From the NCBI GenBank assembly GCA_963669155.1, contig OZ022597.1:13274826-13338825 (forward strand): DNA of 64,000 nucleotides, read 5' to 3'. The notes below the pieces were generated by a model, which was given only the letters and a program-made list of their open reading frames with translations, had not been told where the DNA came from and made no database searches. The stretch is from Arbacia lixula. Lineage: Eukaryota > Echinodermata > Echinoidea > Arbacioida > Arbaciidae. Made by a program: the position numbers and the translations under genes. Of the stretch, positions 55,151 through 64,000 are shown one piece after another (the stretch's first letter is position 1; the number at the start of each line of letters is the position of its first letter).

Positions 55151-55282
55151 TTCGGGGGCTCCTTTTTGAGCACATTGGCCAATTTGGCTACAATTTTACA
55201 TTGTGGTCTATGGGGATTTTGGGGGCTCTTTTACATTTCGGGAGCAAAATCGCCCCGAGCCCCCATGTATTTTTCCCCCTGG
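55151..55282. repeat. Short interspersed repeat, family Q, copy 2
   Basis: TTCGGGGGCTCCTTTTTGAG through GCCCCCATGTATTTTTCCCC; homologous to 45308-45472. Confidence 0.75.
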
Positions 55283-55973
55283 TGTACATGTACATGTACA
55301 AGTAGAACTTGTGAATGAAATGACACGTGTGTAAAGAGTTAATTTTGGAAGTTGCAGAATCCACTATTCCTCTACGTATTTGCTAAAGAATTATTTGTGA
55401 AGTTTTCATTTACAATATAAATGTTGACCAAGCCTGCAGTTTCTACCAAGCAGTAGACATTTAATCAGCTCTTCCAACAGATCTCATTTCATTTTGAAAT
55501 GTACTGTAAGCCAATAATGTGGTATTAAAGTCTGATTTCTGAATAAGGTATACACTGTAGAAACATCACATGCAGAATCAGAGTACTTTGTGTGTGGCTG
55601 TAGTCTGTGGAGAACAACAATTATTGTTTACGTCTGAAATAAGACCCTTTAGTGACCATACCCCATAGTGGTCCTTTCATACAGCAAGTGCTGTATTGCA
55701 CCAGTAAGCATGCAGTGAGTGGGCTTTGATGAATTATTCCTGCATCAAAAACGTGAGCTATTCCTTGAATTTTGAGAATAGCTGTAGGGTTGTGGTTCCA
55801 ACAGCACAGAAGAGTGTTGTCAGATAATCTTGATTGCACCTCAAGCTGCTGCATGAGTTCATATACCAGCATGGTCGATATGACGATTGGATACAGGTAC
55901 TGTACATGTAGATTCTACGGAGGCATGCGTTCAAGCGCTAGATAGCTAGCATAGCATGTAGTGGACAATTGAG
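55283..55973. other. Unassigned DNA
   Basis: No exon or repeat recognised; the reverse frame 55621-55872 lacks a family match. Confidence 0.45.
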
Positions 55974-55978
55974 CATAG

Positions 55979-56389
55979 GGCGTGTTTATCAACTCTTTTT
56001 TTTGGTAGAATTAAGGTTTCCAAACGCGTTATATTTTTTAAAAACACGTTTAAATGAGTTGATAAACGCAAAGGTGTTTTGATTATGGGGTTTGGAAAGC
56101 TGTTTTGAAACACGCAAATTTGTACGATCCTAAACGCGTTTAAAGAAGCGAGATAAACGCAAAACTGTTTTAAAACGCATTTAAATCGCGTGTTTTCGGT
56201 GACAAGGTCGGTTTTCGACTTGGGCGATCGAGTTGATAAACGCACCTTTTTTTAAAGGTGTTTGAAAGCGCGTTTGGAAATGCGTTCGTAAAGGCCTTTG
56301 GAGCTGATAAACACACCATTTTTTTAAACGCATTTGGAAACGTGTTTGAAAAGGCCTTTGGAAATTTCTGAAAACTTGATAAACACGGC
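55979..56389. mobile_element. Foldback MITE, family M
   Basis: GGCGTGTTTATCAAC pairs with TTGATAAACACGGC; CATAG on both sides (55974-55978 and 56390-56394) is a probable 5-bp duplication. The interior repeats AAACGCGTTT and TTGATAAACGC words. Reverse ORFs in it are by-products. Confidence 0.75.
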
Positions 56390-56394
56390 CATAG

Positions 56395-56881
56395 TGATAT
56401 CATGCAAACTCAGTTCGTTTTCTCCCATATGTGCATGTGTAATGTGCATATTGTAGTGGGCGTGGGAGCAGTGTACATGTATGCTTTATAAAGCGCCAAT
56501 GCTGTTTATCACAATCAAAACTGTGATAAAAGCAACTTTCAAAAAATATTGGCAACTCCTTCATTCGTGAAAACATAAGCTTACACAGTACTGGTACAGA
56601 ACTAGAACGGGCCACATACTGGCACACCTGTAGAGGAAGCTAGTATTTGCCCAGCTTGTTTGAGTTCTTGGGTCTATAATACTTGAGGACACTATCTGGG
56701 TGCTGTGGCAACGGATAAAATCTGCTAAAGTGTACACGGCACGACATACCAACTTCTCCTTGTTGTGTAGGTATAATAAGCCTGCAGTGAAAAACTATCG
56801 TTGTTTAAGTATGAGAAAAATATCTAGTCTCCATTCATACATCATTTTCAACTGGTCAGTGCCAGTGATGTACTGCTTGCC
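56395..56881. other. Unassigned DNA
   Basis: Short overlapping ORFs on both strands, none recognised. Confidence 0.4.
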
Positions 56882-56885
56882 TTAA

Positions 56886-57390
56886 AGGGAAGTTCACCCT
56901 GAAATTGCATGTACATGTATTTTGGTTTCAATAAAAAGAGACAAATGAAAGAAACATATTCGTGAAGGTTTGACGAAAATCTGTCATACATGTACATGTC
57001 GGATAAGAAAGTTATGATCTTTTGAAATTTAAATTTTGTGAGTTCACAAGGGGCTCTCCCATTGTGTACAGAATAATTCATCAATTGCTCTTATTTTTTG
57101 TTTTTGACAATGGACTGCTTTTTTTAATACAGGTGTGTGCGTAAAATATTTTTAATGATGTATGGAATGCACAGGTTAAAGGATTCATTTCTTTTTGAGA
57201 AAATGCACATTTATGAAAAAAAAATACAACATGTAGGAGAGCACCTCGCACGTGACGTCACAAACTCAACACTTTAGAAGATTGTAACTTTCTTGTCCTT
57301 TGACGGATTTTCGTCAAATCATCACTTATATGTTCCTTTCATGTGTCTCCTTTTATGGAATCCAACTTAAATTCAGGGTGAACTATCCCT
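56886..57390. mobile_element. TTAA foldback element, family E, copy 8 (complete)
   Basis: AGGGAAGTTCACCCTGAA pairs with TTCAGGGTGAACTATCCCT; TTAA at 56882-56885 and 57391-57394. The second TTAA is shared with the adjoining H element. Best-preserved E copy, 505 bp. Confidence 0.92.
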
Positions 57391-57394
57391 TTAA

Positions 57395-57759
57395 AGGGAG
57401 TATCCTGTACTGGGAAGACATAAAGGCCTTCAAAAGGTGATTGTGAGCAGTCTTCTTGCCAATGGTCTTAAATTCATGTATTGTCCTTTTAAGAAACTTG
57501 CTGAAAGTTATTTGCCCTAAAATTATCCACATTTGGAGTAATTAGTGATTATATCACAAATCCTCAAATTGTTCGGGCCAAACATTTCAAGGATTTGTGA
57601 ATTAATCACTAATTATTCCAAATGTGGATCACATGAGGGAAAATAACTTTCAGCAAGTTTCTAAAATGGACAATACATGAATTTCAGACCATTGGCAAGA
57701 TGATTGCTCACGACCACCTTTTGAAGGCCTTTTTGTCTTCCCAGTACAGTATACTCCCT
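57395..57759. mobile_element. TTAA foldback element, family H, copy 2
   Basis: AGGGAGTATCCTGTACTGGG pairs with CCCAGTACAGTATACTCCCT; TTAA at 57391-57394 and 57760-57763. Confidence 0.93.
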
Positions 57760-57763
57760 TTAA

Positions 57764-58002
57764 AGTCTACAAATCCACAACATGCCATCTTATCCTTGTT
57801 ATCCTTGTTGTGTGGGTATAATTAGCCTGTAGCGGGCCACTCTGCAAACAGGCTGAGTGGACTACTGGCAAGGAAGGTGAGGAACTCCCTCAAGAAGGCA
57901 AATAGTCACTTCAGTACAAAGAGGGGTGCTTGATGAGGGATGTTACATAACAATAGCCCAGGCAGCAATCAATACTGAATAGGAAAGAAGGAGGAGCTGG
58001 GG

Positions 58003-58046
<44 letters not shown>

Positions 58047-58330
58047 TGTGCGTGTGTGTGTGTGTGTGTGTGCGTGTGGGTGCGTGTGGGTGAGTGACTG
58101 TGTGTGTAATTGCTGTAATTGCTATTAAAAAAAAAAAAAGTATATTTGTTTATTATGATGAAATCCTTTAAGTTTGTTAATTTGTGCAGAAATAGAGGAC
58201 ATTGCTGTATCATGTATAATTTTGAATGGAATTGAATAAAGATTAGTGAAAAAAAAGTATCTGTGTGTCTGTGTGTGTGGTGGGGATGGGGGGGGGGGGG
58301 AGGAATGTGTTCATTGTAGTCATACAAGAA
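57764..58330. repeat. Intergenic DNA with (TG)n tracts
   Basis: 57764-58000 is unassigned. (TG)n with interruptions spans 58003-58110, and a second GT/G tract is at 58262-58305. The 138-codon reverse frame rich in His and Thr is the microsatellite read backwards. Confidence 0.8.
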
Positions 58331-58495
58331 TGAACTCCATATTTTGTTTCAAATATTGATACACTGTAGTCGTAATGATTGTGTTGCCAATAATCAATGG
58401 GAGAGGAGGGTAGGAAGGTTTTGGAGGAAGTGTGGGAGATGACAGGTACATGTAGGGTATCTTGCTGTCACTTGAACTTCCATATTTTCAAGGCA
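58331..58495. other. Unassigned DNA before G4
   Basis: Nothing recognised. Confidence 0.4.
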
Positions 58496-58499
58496 TTAA

Positions 58500-59012
58500 A
58501 GATTGTCCGTCCCTTTTGCAAGCTTAAAATTTGAAATCGTCTATCACGATCGTAAATTGAAGAGAGTGTGATTCAAGACCATTTCTAAGAATATAGCATG
58601 TTGAAGCTTTCTGTATATGTAAAAAATTTCAGCCGTTAAATTTCAAACCGACTTTTTTCGTACTACGAAAAAAGTATTCGTCTTTGTTACAGTATCTATG
58701 TGGTTATTATGCGTGTGTGAAATCCTAATTTTATGAGTAACTACCAAATTTTGGAGATGATTCCTTCCATAGAACATTTTTTTTTCATAATGCGTTTTCT
58801 AATTTGATAAACAGATTAATCAATAAAGCAGATATTTCAACACAAACTGCTAAGAGCCTGAGGTAAAGACTATTATTGTTTACGCGCATTATTTGAATTT
58901 TACACTACGTATCAGTTTCAAATTATGAATATAGAGCTTGCTAATACTTCTCTATATGTTTTGCCAATGTTTCGATGGTTTTGTGGTGATCTGAAAAAGG
59001 GACGGGCTGTCT
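58500..59012 (+). mobile_element. TTAA element, family G, copy 4
   Basis: AGATTGTCCGTCCCTTTTGC to AAAAAGGGACGGGCTGTCT; TTAA at 58496-58499 and 59013-59016. It is followed at once by a mariner-type end (CAGGGTGTCCCAATTG, 59021). Confidence 0.93.
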
Positions 59013-59340
59013 TTAAAGACAGGGTGTCCCAATTGAAAAAGTCATGAAACTCGGGTGGGAATCATCAGCCTGCCCTGATGATAGCTTGTATGAAACATTA
59101 TTAAAATAATACACGGATTAATATGTCATTTTGACATGTCAAGTTCCCAGCGAACCTCTAAAAACACTGTTCATATTCATTGAAAAAGCCGCAATATTGT
59201 GGTGTTTTGAACAGCTGGACACTTTCCACACCCCTAGCTAGAACAAACATGCGATGGTTACATGTCCCACTTTGCCATATAAATCTTGCAATTACCGAAT
59301 CACATGCCTGAGCATGATGCACGAGGCGCAATATTGTGGA

Positions 59341-59645
59341 TATTTTGCGGATGCAGTGTATAAGATTCGTTTACCGCAATATTGCGGTATTATTACTAGG
59401 TCTCGATCTGCAAAATAGCTGCAAAATAGGCAGAAAAATGGAGGAAGCAGATACCACATTACTTGAGTGATTCCCGCTCATATACGCATGGATATTTTGC
59501 GGATGCAGTGTATAAGATTCGTTTACCGCAATATTGCGGTATTATTACTAGGTCTTGATCTGCAAAATAGCTGCAAAATAGGCGGAAAAAAGGAGGAAGC
59601 AGATGCCACATTACTTGAGTGATTCCCGCTCATATACGCAGCTAT
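59341..59645. repeat. 152-bp tandem duplication
   Basis: Two units of about 152 bp with few differences, each with GCGGATGCAGTGTATAAGAT, the palindrome ACCGCAATATTGCGGT, and GATTCCCGCTCATATACGCA. Noncoding. Confidence 0.9.
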
Positions 59646-60660
59646 CGGTAAAATTGCCGCAGATGTTGTTCTTATTTTATGGATAGGTGTTGTATGAATG
59701 GGGCTATTGGGTAAATAAATGAAAAGGGTTGGGCAGCTGATTTCACAATCAGACTACATACATGTTACTTCAGTCCAAGGTTTGTTGAGTAGTTATTTTT
59801 TTTATCAAGCGCAGTATGCAGATCCCACCTACTGGTAAATATCTCTGACTTCAGATTAGTCTGGCTTTTTATTACTTTAGACTTCCTCTGTCTATTTTCT
59901 TTATGGCCTAACTATTGGCACAAGTACTTAACTAGTAATTATCTCAGAGAAATACTTTTGTTGGCATGGATTTGTAGAATACTTTGTATCTTAGAGACGT
60001 AGTATGTACAAACATACAGGCTGTACCAACAAAAGACAATGGCTTTGATGTAAAAACTCAGTATCTTAAGCCCTGTTCATGTATATGTCCAGGTGTATAC
60101 ATCTGCAAAATAAGCGCAACATTTGCAGCAATTTTGCCAATGCATTTTCTGATAGTGAATATGAGTCACTCAAATGATACAAGTAAAAGTATTTGCTTCC
60201 TATTTAGTATTTTGCCAAAATACTAGGCCACTCTGACATCTTTCTAAAGTTGATGGCACGTTATCAACTCCATTGCGCGTTTTAAAACAAACATTTTTCT
60301 TCATGTCCAAACTTTTTCCATTGTCTAACTTGCTTGTTATAACATGAAAATGCAGAACAAATACCACCACATTTCACAGACCTATCATGGGGACAAAGGG
60401 GAGGGAAACTACTAGTGAAAATCTCTTGTTGATTGATAAATTTAAGGCTAGAGAATATGCTTTTGAAATGATTGGCTTCAGTCTTCTACCTGGCTGACTT
60501 ATATGCATGTAGCCTGTGGTAGTATACTGAGCAAAAATATGTTAATATTGAATACTGGAGTATTTTACCTAAGTATTTTGCTAAATCAGAATCATAGGTA
60601 AAAGAAAAAGACCTACTAGCCATTTCATGTATTGAATACCAATTTTGCATGATTGAATAC
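59646..60660. other. Unassigned DNA
   Basis: About 1 kb without recognisable repeat ends or exons. The 80-codon plus-strand frame at 59984-60226 has no family match. 59640-59660 and 60100-60130 share GCAAAATTTGCAGCAATTTT-like words with the preceding duplication region. Confidence 0.4.
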
Positions 60661-60663
60661 CTT

Positions 60664-60824
60664 GAGGGTGTTTCACCAAGCTGTTCGTAAGTTACGAACG
60701 ACTTTACGAACGACTGCATTGTGCTAAATGTGATACCACACTTTGTTCATTGAGAATCTGATTTAGCACAAGAAGGGATCACCAGTCGTTCGTAACTTAC
60801 GAACAGCTTGGTGAAACACCCCCC
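60664..60824. mobile_element. Hairpin MITE, family I, copy 2
   Basis: GGGTGTTTCACCAAGCTGTT pairs with its inverse at 60804-60824; homologous to 45024-45182. One arm carries an extra TTACGAACGACT duplication. Confidence 0.88.
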
Positions 60825-61078
60825 AGTTCTTGGTTTCTAAATCAGATTCTCAATTTATTTGATTCCCATCAGCTATAGTTGAAATCTAATCTTTATAGAT
60901 TAAAATTCTTGTCGTTAACAAGCGTCTGAATTCAAAGTTTATGATTTGTCAAATTTGATGAGGATTGTAGAAAATTCATTCCCACTATGTCAAAAAAAGG
61001 AACGAATCTCATTTAGCATGAAAACAGATCACCAGCCGTGCGTAGCTAATTAATGCATATCTTGGTGAAATGGGGCCC

Positions 61079-61577
61079 AGGGTCCATATTCATGGAACCT
61101 TGCTAGCCTACATTGAAGCTGGTTACTAAAAATACATGTACGGTAGCTGAATGCAATTTAAAGGGAAAATACTGTACTGGGAAGATAAAAAGGCTCTCAA
61201 AAGGTGATTGTGAGCAATCTTCTTGCCAATGGTCTTAAATTCATGTGTTGTCCATTTTAGAAACTTGCTGAAAGTGATTTACCCTCATATGATCCACATC
61301 TGGAGTAATTAGCGATTAAATCCCAAATCCTTGACTGTTCGGGCCAAACATTTTGAGAATTTGTGTTTTAATTACTATTTACACCAAATGTGGATCATTT
61401 GAGGGCAAATAACTTTCAGCAAGTTATTAAAATGGACAATGCATGAATCAAAGACTAGTATTGGCAAGAAGATTGCTCGTGATTACCTTCTGAAGGCTTT
61501 TTTTGTCTTCCCAGTACAGTTCATGCCCTTTAACAACTAACTAGGCTTAGTATAAGTAAGGTTTCATGAATATGGCC
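61079..61577. mobile_element. Foldback MITE, family J, copy 2 (split by H3)
   Basis: GGGTCCATATTCATGGAACC on the left and GGTTTCATGAATATGGCC on the right are J ends; the element is split at a TTAA by H copy 3. Confidence 0.75.
61162..61529. mobile_element. TTAA foldback element, family H, copy 3
   Basis: AGGGAAAATACTGTACTGGG pairs with CCCAGTACAGTTCATGCCCT; TTAA at 61158-61161 and 61530-61533. Confidence 0.9.
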
Positions 61578-61902
61578 GCTGGACTTATTTTTCTTTTTTT
61601 GGAATTAAAAATGTGCAAGAGCCTGGAAGGCAGCCTACTTACGCCACTGAGGAGTGAATGGATTCCCTCCAGCAGCGTGCATTCACCGGGTCTCATGAAA
61701 GAAATCCTTCTCAGTTTGCCTTTTATAGGCTAAACAGGAAAGCTCTTCTATTGTGCGACATTTGCCGCCCCTTTGTACGAGAGTTAAACATGGGGTACAC
61801 AAGGCTTCAGAATTTGTTACTGCTTTAAGTCCTGATCAAAGGGCATTAGAGTAAGCTGCCAGCAAGCTAGAAGTGGCTCAGTTTTCAGCTATCCGCTCTT
61901 TT
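61578..61902. other. Unassigned DNA
   Basis: No exon, repeat end or ORF of note. Confidence 0.4.
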
Positions 61903-61906
61903 TTAA

Positions 61907-62148
61907 AGGGAAAGTCTACCCTGAAGTAATCCTGGCTTTAGAAAATGCAGAAACATGAAAGAAATAAATAAATGAAGGTTGGACAAAAATCCACCATAAC
62001 AGAGTTTTGAATTTTCAGATTCTTAATTTTGTGACGTCACTTGCGAGGTGCTCTGCTTTAAGTTGTTTGCTATTTAAAAAAAAAACATTTCCATCTTCTC
62101 AAAAGGAGTTTTACCTGTGCATTTGATATATCATAGGCACATGATGAA
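61907..62148. mobile_element. TTAA foldback element, family E, copy 9 (left part)
   Basis: AGGGAAAGTCTACCCTGAAG after TTAA (61903-61906). It breaks off at about 62148, where a reversed family B element begins. Confidence 0.75.
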
Positions 62149-62844
62149 AAACAGCCCCCCTCGACTTTTTTCACAAAAAATTTGCAACGCCAAAAAAGAT
62201 TGCGTTGCGACGTTTCATGACTTTTTTCCTTCAAGTGTCACGCAACTTTTAAGTCCAAATTTGCGAAGCAGGGTTACGCGGTTCTGAAGTTACTTAACAT
62301 TTTGTATGTGCATGTCAGACCAAAAATTGCTCAAAAACATGATTTCATGTTCAAATCCAATGCAAATTCTGTTTCTAGCCATAATTCATAAATGTATCAT
62401 TATTTTTGTTTTGACTGATGAAAAACAATTGATTTCATGTTATTTATGACTGAAATAATGTTGCCAATGATTTACATTGAAAAAACAATGGGAAACATGA
62501 AGTCGCAAAAAACATAGAAATACATAAGAAATTAAAAAAACAATAAAATACATCAGAAAAAAATTGATATTGTCATTTGTTTAAATTCCAATTTGATAAT
62601 AATCCTAAGAAGATTGTGTGGACTGAAATTTAGCAGTTTTGGGGCTATATTTGAAGATTTATAACCAAATATTGAATTTACGCATTAATTAGCATAATTG
62701 ATTAATTAAAAGTAAATTTGAATAATTTAGGTGCAATTGACAATTGAATTGTGGAGATTACGTCATCGGTGACGTACGTGCAAATTTTCGTCGCAATTGC
62801 GCGATCAACGGTCGAGATCTTGGGGGGGGGGGGGCTGTTTTTGC
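62149..62844 (-). mobile_element. piggyBac-like element, family B, copy 3 (ends lost)
   Basis: Reverse copy of the B interior (AAAAACAGCCCCCCTCGACT through GATCAACGGTCGAGATCTTG and a G12 run). The outer CCCTATATAGCC termini and TTAA sites are missing. Confidence 0.85.
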
Positions 62845-62912
62845 GGGTCCTTCCCTTTCTTCCCTTTCCCTTTCCCGATGCCAATTCCTTTGAGCTGGAG
62901 TGTACATGTAGG
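62845..62912. mobile_element. Family L right-arm fragment
   Basis: TTCCCTTTCCCTTTCCCGAT to CCTTTGAGCTGGAGTGTACA matches the right arm of 45945-46159. Confidence 0.65.
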
Positions 62913-63290
62913 AACATTGTAAAAAGAAAAATATATAAATCCCTCAGAATACATATGTATGTAGTATATTTCCTTCTGTAGTGTTCTAGAGGAAAAGGGA
63001 TAACAAAGTATGACTTGCAATTACTGCATCTTCAGGTTATCACTGCTACATGTATGCAGCATGCATTGTGATGTTAAAAGAGGGTGCCCCCACCCCCCCC
63101 CCCCCCCCCCCCCCCTTTGGACAGGTACAGGTCGAGAGTGGGTACACATGTCTACACTTTAGATTGTTTGCTACAATGTGATTGGTATTAGTTTTTGGAG
63201 ATGGAAGAAAGGATGCCCTTGTAGCTATAAGCCTTAAGGCCCACATTATACTCCGCTGACATCACCCATTTTCACACATGTACAGCTGCA
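62913..63290. other. Unassigned DNA with C run
   Basis: A C run of about 24 bases lies at 63089-63114. No gene seen; the reverse frames over it are low complexity. Confidence 0.5.
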
Positions 63291-63294
63291 TTAA

Positions 63295-63873
63295 AGGGTC
63301 CCTTTTTTTTTTTCTATATTTTTTCTCAGCACTGATAAGCCCCGCCTCCAAAAAATTCCTCCAACTCAAGATTCTTGTTGTGACATCATCACAGGTATAA
63401 ATTAGCAAGATAATAGACATAATTTATGCACAAACTAAACATTGCAATGACTACCTGCAAGTGTTTATAATGTCATCGCATGTTTATACAATGTATTTCC
63501 CCCCTTGGCATAGCTACACTGTAGCACATTTCTGACATAAGGAAACGATTATTCCCACATGAAAGGTTGTAAGGTTGTATTGTGTGAAGACATGTGATGC
63601 TCTTGTGGGCAGGTGGGGGTAGTCATTGCAATGTGTAATTTTTGCATAATTCTGTCTATTATCCTGCTAATTTTTCCCTTTGATGACGTCACAACAAGAA
63701 TCTTGAGTTGGAGGAAATTTTTGGAGGCGGGGCTTATCAGTGCTGAGAAAAATATAGAAAAAATTATTTTAAATTATAGGACACATAATTCCATTGAACA
63801 GTTAGTGATTTTGTTAAATACATGTTAAGTTGCATCAACAGACGTCAACATACATTTTGATTACAGGGGACCT
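63295..63873. mobile_element. TTAA foldback element, family D, copy 3
   Basis: TTAA at 63291-63294 and 63874-63877; right end CAGGGGACCT as in the other copies. The left arm lacks about 90 bp next to its end. Confidence 0.88.
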
Positions 63874-64000
63874 TTAAAGGCGGGAAGGCAGCAAAGTGTT
63901 CGTCAGCAGTTAGAGAGATTCTAATTACCAACATGATCAGAATCCCTTTCATTTCTTCAGAAAGTACCGCAATGAATCCTACAGTTAATTAGCTTTCTGG

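Noticed and set aside
57911-58327. 138-codon His/Thr-rich reverse ORF
   Set aside because: It is a (TG)n microsatellite read in reverse.

Overview
The window looks like a repeat-saturated piece of an animal nuclear genome, most likely a marine invertebrate deuterostome such as an echinoderm. That placement is an inference from the type of mobile DNA, not proven. It rests on small conserved exons with GT-AG introns, about 60% AT, DNA-transposon remnants everywhere, and Tc1, Harbinger, hAT, Penelope and LINE traces. Two recognisable host genes lie on the minus strand. CCT2 (chaperonin subunit beta) is at 15702-22371: five clean exons are seen, but the exons for roughly residues 80-345 and the C-terminal end are missing. 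RPL36A (ribosomal protein eL42) is at 43059-48457: all five exons are seen, giving a complete 104-residue protein with a TOP-like promoter.

Left part (1-15.3 kb). A direct pair of foldback elements is followed by a frameshifted Tc1 element at 2507-4213. Next comes a three-deep nest: a piggyBac-like element ending at 7400 contains a satellite-bearing element (5126-7125), which contains a hAT-type element (5777-6809) with a perfect 8-bp target duplication. Then comes a tandem array of about 334-bp units (7401-12145), whose repeated TTAA sites have been hit independently by different short elements and which is split by a 2.5-kb hAT-like insertion. A 15-bp minisatellite, a LINE 3' end and a second satellite-bearing element close this part.

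Middle (15.3-37 kb). CCT2 exons are separated by short transposons, and exon 15702-15801 has two damaged partial tandem copies beside it. A 3.36-kb Harbinger element (24018-27379) sits in telomere-like CCCTAA DNA. It holds a truncated transposase and a 407-residue ORF made of 21 copies of a 14-residue unit. From 28605 to 36981, near-identical inverted repeats of about 95 bp bracket 8.4 kb that holds one two-exon gene of unknown function (31459-33433, 259 residues).

Right part (37-64 kb). A mariner-like MITE, RPL36A, and a dense set of foldback elements, including a truncated Penelope element with a 12-bp target duplication. At least seven families in the window use TTAA target sites, yet no TTAA-type transposase is visible, so all would depend on enzymes encoded elsewhere. 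The genes do not form an operon or pathway. The main story is how mobile DNA has invaded two housekeeping genes up to a few bases from their splice sites.
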